Shown one piece after another: positions 31,557 to 43,204 of a DNA stretch of 64,000 nucleotides. Made by a program: the position numbers and the translations under genes. The notes under the pieces were generated by a model. That model did no database searches. It saw only the letters and a program-made list of their open reading frames with translations, and was not told the DNA's origin. The stretch comes from Mytilinidion resinicola. Lineage: Eukaryota > Ascomycota > Dothideomycetes > Mytilinidiales > Mytilinidiaceae. The DNA is taken from assembly GCF_010093595.1 (NCBI RefSeq), contig NW_022985440.1, forward strand, positions 1,202,634 through 1,266,633. The letters run 5' to 3'. Position 1 is the first letter of the stretch. Every line of letters starts with the position of its first letter.

Positions 31557-32702
31557 TTACTCCTGCGGAGTCTGCTGCTTCATCGCAATCATCAATCTAT
31601 CCATCTCAGTAAGCGGATACTCAGCGGCTGCCTCTGCCTCCAAAATTGGCTCAACCGACTTCCTAATAGCCTCTTCCAAAGATGAGAATCCAAATTTGCC
31701 CATCTTGCGAAGCAGTTCCTCTGATCGCTCCGTAGGAACCTTTCCCATGTCCTTGCCCACATCTGGAAGGGATTCCAATGTGAACTTGTGATCCGGATAC
31801 AGCTTCTTCAAGAGATCAAGGATCTGTACCCAATCATACCGCTGAGCCATTGCGAAAACGCGCTCGTTCTTGACGTCGGGCAAGATGAGAGCAGCTATAT
31901 GCAGCAGAGCCGTATCCTCGACATACGAGCACCACTGCGGCTGAATCACTTCTGTCCCCAACGTGTACCCGTCCCAAAGGGCCTTCACTAAGCCGGCAGA
32001 CGAGCGGAAGCCTTGGTGCTTGAGCGACACCACGCCTCCGAAGTTGACATTAGGGATGACGGAATTGAAAACAAAATGCGGCTGGTTCTTTTTGACCCAC
32101 TCCCACGAGCCCCTTTCCGCCAAAACCTTTGAGGCAGAATAAACGTCGGCCATTCTCTCCATATCGGCAGCTCCGTCTTTCTTGTAGGCTGCTTCAACAG
32201 CGGTGTCATTCCAGCTATCCGCGGTGAGCTCGTATGGGGTGTTAAGATTGAGCCGGTGCATCGCCGCTTGAGAAGAGCAGTATACCACGCTCTTGACGCT
32301 GGGTTCTTTGGCCGCAGCCTCCAGGACGTTTATGGCTGCTTGGACGACCGGCGGGACGAAGCTCTCGGCGTCGGGGCTGAATTGGACGTTGGAAGCTACG
32401 TGAGCAATCCCATTGACACCCTTCACAGCTTCATCTAATGCGTTTGGGGCAGAGAGATCCGGCACCTGGACGAGGCTGAATTTGTCGCCGAAGTGGGAGG
32501 TCATCCATGCTTGCGCTGTGGCGTCTCGGACTGTGCCACGTACTTGGTAGCCTTTCTTGAGGAGATGATCGATAAGATGACTTCCTATATAGCCATTTGC
32601 CCCTTTCGAAACGTTAGATGTCTGCTAGTAGTGACTTTGGTCGATTCAAATACCTGTGACTAGGATGAGGCCGCCTGGGGAGATTCGTGGAGTTGTCGAC
32701 AT
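31557..32702 (-). CDS. NAD(P)-dependent aldehyde/ketoreductase, Gre2/DFR-type extended SDR
   Basis: Two exons, 32654-32702 and 31557-32602, give 364 aa. Exon 1 encodes MSTTPRISPGGLILVT and joins GANGYIGSHLIDHLLKKGYQ, giving the TGxxGxxG cofactor loop. GTVRD, then NGIAHVASNVQFSP, the strand VKSVVYCSSQAAM (active-site Ser) and DVYSASKVLAER with the catalytic YxxxK are all in family order. This class reduces aldehydes and ketones (methylglyoxal reductase Gre2, dihydroflavonol reductase relatives, Ketoreductase of secondary metabolism). The specific substrate cannot be read from sequence. No biosynthetic cluster genes are adjacent. Confidence 0.87.
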
Positions 32703-33682
32703 GATGACCAAGGAATGTTGAGCCAGCGGAAGAGATGTAGCGAATACAAGGCTTGATAGGGCTAAGAACGTGGGTGATGATACCGCCTTTATCTAGATGA
32801 TGAACGATTGAAGCTAACTGATTAAGGCGAAATGTGCGAGTCCATGTAACCAAAATAGTATACGCTATACGCAGTTGTAGGGTTGCTACTGATTCGTTGA
32901 AGAGCCAGGAGCAGTCAGAGTCGCACCACGTTATTTATGCAGAAAATGCCGCGGGTAAATCGAAGACACCTATAAACTAATCCTTGTGATTGCTATCATA
33001 TTGCGTGGTCATCTTCTAGCTGCGTCGGAGGATTTTGGAGCATGGCCGCTATGATCAAAAATCTAGATAATATCCTGAAGGAATCTAATCCCTCCGACTC
33101 TCCAAACCTAGCCAACCAGCCATTAAATATAAGTGATCGAAGCTGAAATCTGCTCACTCGGTTATATCTTTCACCCGCCCCGAAGCCGAAGATGGCCGGT
33201 TAATCTCACCACAGGTGGTTTCCGCCGCTTTAGTCCGTGGAGTTTAATGGATTCAATATTTGGATTAGATAGTATCGCCTATATGGGATGGATGATATAG
33301 CTTGGACTTGGAAATGGTTGGAGAATGATTACAGCTTGCCCTTGGGAAAGCTCGATTATGTGCTAGCATAGATCTTCTGAGGTCCGGTCTTAAGGAATCA
33401 GCCAATCAATCTACAGTGGAATAAAGAGTTATCTCGCGTCTCCTTCGCCGCCCTTGTCTGGCGCCCTTGTTCAGGCCCTATCTTAATGCTACATTTCTGT
33501 TAGCCGAAGTAGAATCATTGACCTCCACGCATCAAGACCGCCTCTTAGAATATCAGCTTCAAATGTTTTGCTACCTTAATTCCCGCATTTCCATCACCCC
33601 CAGGCATACCTAAAATCACTTTTAAATCAATAGTCACCAACCTCCCATCTAGCTCATCCATCCCCCCAATCATCTCGTCCCC
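32703..33682. other. Intergenic, no gene seen
   Basis: About 1 kb, AT-richer than its neighbours. No RNA gene or domain is seen. Confidence 0.5.
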
Positions 33683-35880
33683 CTACTCCGGCACAATCTC
33701 CCCCATCGCCCTCCAGAAATCACACCTCACCCCCCTGCCCCCCTCCCACGTATACCCATTGGCCAAACTAAAGGCATTCTTTAACCCCGGCCCCCGATAC
33801 TCCGTCACATTCTCCATATTCGGAATCCCCACATTCGTGCTAAACGCCTCGCCGCCCGTCTGATTCATATTCAGCAGCCACGGCGACTTCGTAGAAAACG
33901 GTGGCCAGGTGCCGTTAAACACCGTCTCCCCCTCCGCAACACTAGCATCCGTGCTGTTCGCGATACTAGCCGGGATGGACGGGTCGTTGGTCGTAATGAA
34001 CGCGCCCCAGATATGCTGCACCGCGGCGAGGAGGTCAGGCCCTTGGTTCGGCGGCGCGGGGCCGAAGTAGGAGGACACATCGGCGCCGTGGTAAGCGTTT
34101 GGGACCGAGTATTGGTATTTCCAGCTTTTTGCGGACGGGGAGTCGCGGGAGGGGGTGAAGGCGGTGGCGAGCCAGTAGCTGGGACAGACGAAGGTGGTTT
34201 CGGCGTAGATGTTCTGCGATATCATCAACCTTCATGCTCAAACTTACTGGGGACGGTGTAGAACTGCGGAGATTTGGTGTCAAGGGTACGTACATCAGCT
34301 CGCTGCTGCTGCCCCGCCGCAACCTGGCTCACGTTCACGGCTGTAGCGTTAGCGATCCCTGAGGTTGCGTATTCGAGCATGCCAGATATGTCGGAGGCAT
34401 CGGTGCTAGGGTAGTACAGCAGGATCTTGTCGATGTCGTCCGGGGAGAAGAGGGGGAAGGTTAGTGTCAACCATGCCACGAGGTCGGCTTCCGTCGTTAT
34501 ATTGGGAGTGGTGAAGGGTGCGCCTTCCTCTGCATTGTTCTGGACTACGCGTTAGAGCTTTTTGTGAGTTGGGGGTAGTGGGTAGTACGCACCCCTGAGA
34601 GGATGTTTAGGCCGTTTACTTTCTTGGACTGGAGCTGAGTGCTGGGCAGTTGTTGGATGAAGACGCCGTCAGTTACGGGGAGGAAGCCCCAGGTGCCGTA
34701 GGTGCCGGAGCTGGAGATATTGAAGCTGGCGCGTTGGAGGGTCTCGGTGTCCTTGGAGGTGAGACATTCAAATACGGTTTGGGCAGAGCTGCCGTAGGCT
34801 GTCACTGGTGGGCAGCCGGACGCGATGGCGAAGGCGTAGTAGGATTGGGATGGAATCCAGTCCCTATAGCCGTATTGCATCGGCAGATATGGCGAGGCCG
34901 CGATGGACTGAATCATGACACGTGAGTCACGGGCATTCCTGTCAACCTTGGGACATGGAAAAGTCAGGTTGGCTTACATTCGTGAATAGGGAGGTCCCAA
35001 GTGTGCCGCCATATGCCATCGTTTGAAGCATTACAGAGCCGCCTCCAGCGCTTTCGCCGGAGATTGTCACCTGCGATGCATTACCTCCGAATAGGGAGAT
35101 ATATGATTGCACCCATTGCAATGCGAAATGCTGGTCCAGAATTCCGGCATTTACGACGCCGTTCCGAAAGACTTCATCGGAAGATAGGAAACCGAAAGCT
35201 CCCAACTATATAGACTGTCAGACAATGGAACATAGAGAAGAAAGTCACAAGTGAGGGTTAACGTACTCGATACTGAATGGCCACGCCCACGAATCCGTTG
35301 GAGTTAGCATTGATGATAGCGGAAAGATCCTGAGATCCGGACCCTTCGCCGTACCCTCCACCATGGATCCATACAAGCACGGGCAAATTCGAGGCGTTCG
35401 ACGGACTGTACACGCTTAAGAACAGGCAGTCCTCAGTTCCAAGCACGAACGGGCTCTGTTTTCCCGAAGTCTGGCTAAACGAGTCCGGGTTTTGCGGGCA
35501 GGCTGGTGCAAGTGATGCAGCAGAGATCGTGGAACTACGGTTATATGTAGGCACGTGGGGAGGTTGCCATCGTAGCGAACCAATTGGAGGAGCAGCATAG
35601 CGGATGCTTAGGGCTTGTAAGTATTTCTTGCTTGTAATGGAGAATTGGAAGGAAGGCCCAACCCTTTGAAAGTATTCAATCCCGTCGTGCTGTTAGCTAC
35701 ACCTTCGTAGATCTCATAACCTAGGTCTACACGTAGAGGGTTGGTGGCATTTTGCCCGGCCTGGCGCTTGAAAGCTTGGAAAGAGTCGACACTGGTACGC
35801 GGGAATGCAGTGGCCGTATGGGTAAACACAAGAGCCGCCCCCAGCACAGCGTAGACCACACCTCTCTTGAAATCCAACAT
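33683..35880 (-). CDS. Secreted type-B carboxylesterase/lipase
   Basis: Six exons (35663-35880, 35267-35606, 34978-35205, 34593-34907, 34294-34539, 33683-34213) give 625 aa. The start at 35880 gives a signal peptide (MLDFKRGVVYAVLGAALVFT..ATA); an in-frame ATG at 35928 would bury it. The alpha/beta-hydrolase hallmarks are TFKGIRYAAPPIGSLRWQPP, EDCLFLSVYSPSN (type-B signature 2), the oxyanion loop WIHGGGYGEG, the nucleophile elbow ISGESAGGGSV (Ser), and a late His in NAYHGADVSSYFG. Many N-x-S/T sites fit secretion. It hydrolyses carboxylic esters or lipids outside the cell. The neighbouring SDR genes do not show a pathway link. Confidence 0.9.
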
Positions 35881-36944
35881 CTTAATGGTGGATCGATTAG
35901 TTAAGGGTGAGGTCAACGAAGTTTGCAAGTGCCGTGATGGGGTATTCAGCGGCTGGTGAAGTCCCTGTTCTCATTTCTACTTAGAAGGTAGGCGCGACTT
36001 ATACATCTTCGCATGACGTCAAAGCAAACTCGAGTAGTCTGATTTCCAAACTTTCTCTACAGTTCCCATGATCGAGGGGAGCTACCGTAGATGCGGCAGG
36101 AGTTACTCCTCGGGTCTTCCCCGCAAATGAGGACAAAGAACGGCGGGGCGACGACGATGCGGGACGCTCGGGTGGCTGCAGGAAACACGTTGGCTGTTGG
36201 ACGAGCCAGTTGCGGGGTAAATGCAAGCGTTAACGGCATATCAGGAAAAAGGACGCAACCATGCACGCCATGCTGTGATCCCTTGTAGTGGAGACGAAGT
36301 AAATGCCGCTCGGTCCGAGTTATGGGATCTTACATGGGCAGGATTAGTACTCTTTCGGCGACGAAGGGTCGTCCACGGATCTCTTTTCAAAGTTGGCGAG
36401 TACAGAGTGCCGGGAAAAGCAGCTGTAGCGGAGGAACCCGTACAGCAGCGATGGTAGGGTGTGCTGTGATGGTGTTGAGGGTACTAAGCTAGTCCTCGAA
36501 CGGTAACGTGGGGGCCCGCAAAATGGGTCTAAAACCACCACGTCGTGATGCTCTCTAAAACTCAACCACACACACATGCAACCTTCGAAAAATTAGGTCA
36601 CTCCTCGTCACGATGGAGTCCATTGTTGACTTCTTTGGTCGAACGCCATGATTCGGCACTGGTCTCGCATCACCTCGCCCTCCATGAACTATGCCCAGCT
36701 CGTGGAGCTCAGCCTGTGTGATTGATACGGAGTTCAGTCAACAGCATTTGTTCCTGGGAATTGATGGTACATCTTACTATGCAATAAGATGTTGAAGCCG
36801 GTTGCGGTGTGCTTGAACGTATGTACGAAGGAGCTCATTTTTCTTGAGTCATGCATAATGCCCTCGCCTAATTTCAGTGGCAGGGTAGGGCTCAAGAAAA
36901 ACGAGCTCCTTCGTAAGGGAGGCAGCAAGAGAGAATCGGAAAGG
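35881..36944. other. Intergenic, no gene seen
   Basis: Upstream region of the carboxylesterase. Several short frames on both strands, none convincing. Confidence 0.5.
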
Positions 36945-37478
36945 CTAATCGCTGAGAGAAGCAGCCTGTACTCTTGCTTGTAAAATAGCCAACGTAGACG
37001 CAAAAAGACGAGGCCGGCGCCAAGGATCGAACTTGGGTCTTGATGAATAGCCGCCCAGGCAACTGGGCCCTTGAACGGTCGTCCACCATATTATAGCCAC
37101 TAAACCACACCAACTTTGATATATTGGAAGGTTGTCGAGATTAGAACGTTGATAAAGACTAGGAAGACGAAAAGGCGGCTCAACGGCATGAAGTTCGCAG
37201 GAGGTGAAGACGAAGACGCAGATGAGAAGTTGCATGTATAGTAATACCACGGGTATGGACAGGAGAAAGTCCGTTACTTTGAGATCGAGCGATGCTCGTG
37301 TTATTGTTTTGATTCCAATATTAATAGTAGGATAGGAACCAACTAAATTGAACGCTTGCTTCCACAATCCAACATCATGCCCGCTCCAAAACGCTAATTG
37401 TCTACCCAAGCCATACACATAATACATCCAAAAAAGGGTAAAAAGAAGAGAAATTAGGAAATGCGTCTTGGGAGTCAC
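36945..37478 (-). CDS. Possible small membrane protein (weak)
   Basis: A 177-codon minus-strand frame starts MTPKTHFLISLLFTLFWMYY and has two hydrophobic stretches (residues ~7-22 and ~70-92, LLSIPVVLLYMQLLICVFVF). Its 3' third overlaps the tRNA-like element on the same strand, so at most the first ~120 codons could be real. It lies 84 bp from the end of the GT34 gene on the same strand. No family is recognised and it may be chance. Confidence 0.2.
   Translation of the reverse strand: MTPKTHFLISLLFTLFWMYYVYGLGRQLAFWSGHDVGLWKQAFNLVGSYPTINIGIKTITRASLDLKVTDFLLSIPVVLLYMQLLICVFVFTSCELHAVEPPFRLPSLYQRSNLDNLPIYQSWCGLVAIIWWTTVQGPSCLGGYSSRPKFDPWRRPRLFASTLAILQARVQAASLSD
37013..37114 (-). tRNA. tRNA-like sequence (isotype unassigned; possibly intron-bearing or a pseudo-tRNA)
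   Basis: Minus strand, 102 nt. The 5' GTTGGTG pairs over seven positions with the 3' CGCCGGC (three G-U). It has an A-box-like TGGTTTAGTGG, and a perfect T-arm CCAAG-TTCGATC-CTTGG forming a B box. A stem GGTGG/TCATC sits where the anticodon stem should be, with an inner hairpin CCCAG-TTGC-CTGGG that could be an intron. I cannot place a normal U33 and anticodon, so this may be a degenerate tRNA or a tRNA-derived element. A second sequence of the same design is at 42674. Confidence 0.45.
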
Positions 37479-37561
37479 GCTTGACTCTTATGAAAACCCA
37501 ATCCAAACCAGATATGCCAAAACGCCGTTTTCAACCATGCATGCATTGTATTCCGTGACGT

Positions 37562-38819
37562 TTACTCGAGTTTCCGCTTCGCCCAGAACTCGTCGAAGCG
37601 CTCTTTGCAGATGTGGTCACCGCCGACCCAGCAGCCGGCCAAGTGCACCATGAGGTCGCCCTCTCGCCAACCCATCTTGTCGCCGCCGACAGCATAGGCG
37701 TTGAACATGCGCTGGGGGAAGACACCCGTATGCTCGCGGATAAGTGGGTGCTCGAGCAGCAAGTGTTTCAAGGCGTCTTGCTCCTTGCCGACCCAGTGGT
37801 CCTCCATGAGCAGCTTGTCGGTCCAGACCTCGAGAATGAAGCGGGTGAACTGGCTGCGGCGAAGAAAGATGCTGCCGGCATTTATGCCGTTGTGGTCTTG
37901 GGTGATGAGGATGTCAAGGTTCGAGATTTTGGGCTCTTCGGGCATGTTGACTTTCGTCTTGTGGGTCTTGCCGTCTCTCATGCCGTTGAAGAGGGTCTGG
38001 CCCTTCATGATTTTTTCGGACATGACTTTTTGGCTAAGGAGCATCTCCTCGAGCTTGACGGTGTGGGTCATGAAGATGATATCGGAATCGGCGATCCAGA
38101 GCCATTTGGCCTGGGGGTTCTGGTAGAAGGCGTCGGCAATGGCGGGAATTTTAGCCCAGACCTGCGGGGCGGAATTAGCTAGGAACGTAGGACAATGTTG
38201 CAAGTGGCGTTTTGAAGCTTACCGGATGAGCGTCTCCCACATCGTACTTGTCCGTGTTGAGCCATGTGTGGGTGTAGTTATGAAGTTTGGCGTAGCTATC
38301 GCGCTCCTCGCAAATACGTTCTAGTAGGTTCGGGATGGCTGCGTTGTGTCCACCGCCATTGCTAGCGGTCAAAATGAGGATCTCCTCGGGCTTGAATGTT
38401 TCGTCGGAGGGTTCGAGGGGCGCGTCAAAGTTCCATTCCTTCTTGTTTTTGAAGTAGCCGGGTTCGCCGGACCACGACTCCTCCTTTTCTCGATCGCTGT
38501 TAGGCTTCTTGGGCTTCTGCTCGTCGGGTTTCTTCCCCTCGGGCTTCTTATCTACAGGCTTCTCTGTTTTCTGTGATGACTTGGGAGATGCTGGGGCTGA
38601 TGTTGATGGTTGTGGCTTGTCGGGTGATTGAGGGTTGGCAGGGGATATTTGCAGATCGGAATAGGAGAGGTGGCCGAAGGAGGAGTCGGAATAGATTTTC
38701 ACGACGAGGAGGAGGAAGGCGGCGGTGAGCACACCGAGGAATAGTCTGCGCGAAGAGACACTGTGAGTTTGCAGTCGCGGTACGGAGGGTTGCGGGACGA
38801 AATACCTGGAGCCCAGCAT
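37562..38819 (-). CDS. Family GT34 glycosyltransferase (Mnn10/Gma12-like), Golgi
   Basis: Two exons, 38223-38819 and 37562-38161, give 398 aa. It is a type II membrane protein: short cytosolic N-terminus, anchor RRLFLGVLTAAFLLLVVKIY (~residues 24-43), then a Lys/Pro/Ser-rich stem to ~125. The catalytic part begins EEILILTASNGGGHNAAIPN. It has KWLWIADSDIIFMTHTVKLE with the DxD metal-binding motif, DILITQDHNGINAGSIFLRR, VWTDKLLMEDHWVGKEQDAL, VFPQRMFNAYAVG and the C-terminal HLAGCWVGGDHICKERFDEF, all typical of GT34. The family includes alpha-1,6-mannosyl and alpha-1,2-galactosyl transferases that extend N-glycans; the exact sugar cannot be assigned. Confidence 0.9.
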
Positions 38820-40875
38820 TGTTTATGGGGGACCACTGAGGCAGCAGGGAGTTTGGCGAGCGGATCAGCGCGCGGAGAGGCTGCGGGTGGATATAGGTGC
38901 TAGAGACAGTGAGTATCACCGATTCATCACCGTCTTGGCTGGTGGAGTGGACGTTTGCGGTAGTGCGGGATGGTGGGCAGGACACTTCAGCTGGGTGCAA
39001 CGAGGAGAGACCCTTTTTCAGATGCTGTCGTCGATGGCGCAGTCGTCTCGGAACCAGCTGAAGGGGGGCGTGCTGGGCTGGCCTGTCATTGCCGCCGCCC
39101 GCCAATCTCCAGCGGCCTAGCCGTTGTTGCATGATCCGACTGCTGTCAGCAATCTTCGGTCCGTACTCCGTAACGGCTGGGTGGCAATGTCGTTCCAGAT
39201 AGATGTAGAGGCGTGAATATCATCCAGCATGCAGTTGATGGAGGCGCTGTTCAGGGCGCGAGACGTCTCATTAGGGGAGGACCGCGATCGCAGCTTGGGA
39301 AGAGTGCGCCGTGGTACAGAGGCCAGATCCCTTGCTGCCCGCTTGGTACTGGGTGTCGCCTCATGTCCCAAGATCGGGCTACCGGTAATGCAACACGGAA
39401 AGGGGCATCGCGACATCGTAAACATGGTAAACAATTCAGGTCTGCGCTGATTCATCATCAGCTGCTCCCTGGTGGCACCGGCGGAGTCCGCATCCATCAG
39501 CTGTCATCTTCTTAAAATAGCCCAGGACCGAACTTCATGCTCCGTCGCTGCCCTATTCCGGGGCCCGTAGCTCGTGTCGCGAATAGCTTTCCGGTACGAG
39601 GATGTGTTGGAGAAGTTGGACACTGAAAATGGATGTTGCTACCTGAAGCCGAGTCGTCGAAGGCGTCGAGCAGGGCCAGAGCACAGATATACATGGGAAC
39701 ATCTGAGAGAGCGATCAGTGCTTCTGGCCCGTTAGACCGATCTTTAGATCGAGTGCCAAGTCATCACTCAGCCCTGCCATCCGGTCCCTACACAAGGTTG
39801 CGACTTGGACACTTGAAGGAGCCATAGAACGTATCGCCCTAAGAAGGACTAATCAACATCTTGTCCAGTATCAACCGCCACCATGCCACCTGGTTCACAT
39901 TGACGTTTCCGTACAGATAGTTATGCCTTTTGGATTGCTGAGAACGCCCGTTGTTTACTCATCCTAGACGTCGTATTTTTCAAAATATGGATTAGACGAA
40001 TAGGTCACCATGGTGATCCCAGGCCCACAGAATCCGCGAACCAAGATGCTTTGGCCCGCGGTACTTCAGAGCCCACAACATGATCTTGAACAACCCCAGT
40101 TGGGCAACGCTCGCGTTTCCAGGTCGACGAACTCCCCGGCTGCCCGGTAGCCAATCGTCGCTCTCCATGATAATCCACGCCTGTCAACTCGTCAAGCGAC
40201 TCGGCAGTATTGTCCGAACCGAGAAGGGAACCGCAGATCCAAGCAGGACAACAAACTTCATGCCGCAGTTCGTGGCCGAGTCCAGGGTTGAAGGAGCACG
40301 CTTGAAGTTGGTCGCCGGATGCAGCTAGCGGGAATTTCGAAATTGAAAACAACAATTCGAATACGGGGCAGCGGCACTGCGCAGGGGCAAGTTCCTGCGG
40401 GAGCGCTAAATTAGCTGATATTGTAAAGGCTTACGAAGGAAGACACCAGATCACCGAATGTGGCGCCGGCGTTAGAGGATGCTGCATGAGAGCTGAGGAT
40501 TGTACTCAGGGCAGCGGCACTGCACCTGTTGGATTCTCTCTGGGTCGAGGGAGGGTGGAACTAGAGGGGACTCCCGGCTGCAGGTGCTGCATTCCACAAA
40601 AGCTCGCTGACAGCGACGATTCAGCGTCGAAAAAGCCACGCATGCGGCTTGAGACGACCTCTGATCAGGGGCGATAACGCGTCCAGCCACTGGCGGTGGG
40701 CGGCAGCCACTGCGATCGGGAGCTGAGTATCAGGGCTGCATGTTATCTTTAGCCCGTTGCCCCAAAAACTAACAGCTCCAGGAGACGCGCGACTTCTGGC
40801 CCTACAAAGCAGAAATCCCCTCTCCATCCTCGCCGTGCGACTCTACTCCCTCCCTGCCCACTGCACTTGTTCGCC
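38820..40875. other. Intergenic (2 kb), no gene recognised
   Basis: Separates two divergently transcribed glycosyltransferase genes. Frames of 60-190 codons occur on both strands and overlap; none carries a recognisable motif. Confidence 0.5.
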
Positions 40876-42100
40876 ATGCTGCTCCGCACCACGAACCCGG
40901 CACGTCTGATGCAGGCCGCTGCTGGCTCGGGCGCTGTGTTGTTTCTGCTATACGTATTGTTTTTCTTCAACAACGACCACCTCCCAAATCGAGTGCGTAG
41001 CAGCATTGGCAACCCGCCGCCGCCGACCGCCGCAAATGCTACCCTCGACTTTGGCGCCATCTTATACATATCCATGCCGTTCCGTACGGACCGCCAGGAT
41101 GCGCTCTCGCTTATGGCCGCGGCATCCGGCTTGAAGTTAACCATGATCGAGGGGGTAGGGCAGCCCGTCGCTCTTGGCTCTCTGCTGTTGGCGCTCTCCC
41201 TTTGGCTGGCCGGACGCTAATCACGTACCCAGGTCGACGGCGACACCATTTCCCATAAAGCTGAGCCCGATGGCCTCCCTGAGAAGATGCGCGGTTCGCG
41301 TTTGGGATGCTGGAGGGCACATGCGAACGCGTGGCGCTATGTTATTGACAACAACCTCGGCTCAGCGCTCATCTTGGAGGACGATGTGGACTGGGACATG
41401 AACATTCGCGAGGTCATGGGCCTCTGGAACTGGCAGCTCAAGTACAACAACACGATTCGCTGGGGCCAGGATGTGAAAAAGGGGTGGAGCGAGGAGTGCC
41501 CATACGGTAAGCCTTCTGCCTATAAGAAACTGCCAAGCCCAAGGTACTGAACAAAGCTCAGGGTGCGATTGGGACGAGCTCTTCATGGGCCAGTGTGCGA
41601 ACAAGCCGAACGACGAACGCCTCGATCTGCACCAGACCTACTACGATCCCAATGGCCCCAAACTCGAAGACAACCTCGACACCTTCAAGAAGGAAATCAC
41701 CCAGGTCTGGAACATGACCCAGCCGGATCAGATGCGTATCACGTCCCCGACCTTCAAGCCGCTCTGTCTGCAGGGCTACTCGCTCTCCCACCGCGGCGCC
41801 ATGCGAATGCTGTACCACAACGGTGGATATCTCGGTCTCGCCGCACCCATCGATCTCGAGATCGCGTGGCGGACAGCCGAGGGCAAGCTGAGCGGGTATA
41901 CACTGACGCCCCCCGCAATCTCGGCGTGGCGGGTTGGTGGAGGCAAGGATAGCGATAACGACCCTGTGACAGACAAGGAGGAGATCAAGGCGAGTGGAAA
42001 TTCTGGAGGCAAGAGCTTCGGCCTGAAGAAGAGCGTGCGGAAGAACTTGGAGGCGCTTTTGGGGAAGAACTACTGGGAGGAGATGAAGAAGAAGAACTGA
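40876..42100 (+). CDS. Glycosyltransferase family 25-type protein, Golgi-anchored
   Basis: Three exons, 40876-41154, 41233-41506 and 41562-42100, give 363 aa. The N-terminal anchor is SGAVLFLLYVLFFF (~18-32). The catalytic domain begins FGAILYISMPFRTDRQDALS, continues MIEGVDGDTI.., GCWRAHANAWRYVIDNNLGS and ALILEDDVDWDMN, where EDD is the family's metal/nucleotide-binding motif. After TFKPLCLQGYSLSHRGAMRM and APIDLEIAWR the protein ends in a Lys-rich tail. GT25 members add galactose or other sugars to glycans or glycoproteins; the acceptor is unknown. It lies 2 kb from, and divergent to, the GT34 gene. Confidence 0.87.
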
Positions 42101-43204
42101 ATGCGGCATTCTGGTTAGCATTTACGGTGTTCATCTCTGGGGATTTCTGGGCTCCCACGATCAACATGGCTTTTCGATTCTTCGACACATTCTTCCGCCA
42201 TGGGGACAAAATAATGGTACCCCCGACTAGTTTGTCAGGCGGAATGCTTCGGCTTGCAGGCGTACCATCTTTCACTAGACATCGCGCAGCCCTGGGGTTG
42301 CGTCAACGCGTACTCGATTCTCGTCGATTTGCGGGCGACATTTTCATATTTCACGTACATCTGGGTCTTTCTCTGCTTTCACCTCGGATACCAACATGTT
42401 GGACGATATCTCTGGGAGACTACACGGCGTCTGTGGAGTTCATCCTTTTGCGTATCATGCCACAGGATATCCCCTAGACCGATCGGCGCAGCATGTCATA
42501 TAGCGAAGTATGCAATTTTGATTAGCTAAAATTTCATCTCTTCCACCCATTCCTGCCCATCCTCACCTTCCTCAGTTCCATTTCGGCTCTCAATTTCCTT
42601 CTCCTATCCGGCTTACGTTTACATTTGTTAGTGTTATAAGCAATTTGTTTTCAATTCCCTCCAATCTTTCAAAGCCGGTGTAGTTTAATGGGATATAACG
42701 CGGTAGGGTGACCTTTTTATGGCGAAAGCTTTGGCGGCACATCTCCCGAGACCTGCGTTCGACTCGCAGCGCCGGCCTCAACCCATTTTCATTTTGCTAT
42801 ATTTCTCTTTGCGGTTAGTAAAGTCTACAGGCAAGCGTGCGTAGTAGTACCCCGTCTATCTTAGCGGATAGCCCCTTTTTGGTATTCACGCCATCCACCA
42901 GATAGTGAGCACTTGATAGCGTTTGATGGGAGACGGAAGCTGATGGAAACTCATAGCCGGCCTCGTCAGATACCTTTTTTCTTTGCTTCTGCATTTGTCT
43001 AAAAAAGGCTTGTAGGGCATCCTGTTCACCCTAGTTGTTAGCATATATATTTGGACTGGTGTTGTTTGTCTTTTCTCCTCTATACGTCAGTCAGTCAACA
43101 TGTGTGAGGGTGCTTTTGTATCCGTATAGTAAGATAGAGGTGAAAAGTCTACCGTTAATTCATTTGGGCTACCAAGAATTCCCTTCTATCAAATCCTAAG
43201 TACA
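42101..43204. other. Intergenic with a tRNA-like sequence
   Basis: No protein gene is recognised. Contains the tRNA-like sequence at 42674-42776. Confidence 0.5.
42674..42776 (+). tRNA. tRNA-like sequence (isotype unassigned)
   Basis: Plus strand, 103 nt. 5' GCCGGTG pairs with 3' CGCCGGC over all seven positions (one G-U). It has an A-box-like TAGTTTAATGG and a perfect T-arm CTGCG-TTCGACT-CGCAG. The central part contains GGGTGA/TCTCCC, a five-of-six stem at the anticodon-stem position, and extra sequence that could be an intron. It shares length, layout, the 3' acceptor strand and the motifs GACC..GGCGGC..GAGACC with the sequence at 37013-37114, so the two are related. The anticodon is not assigned. 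Confidence 0.5.
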
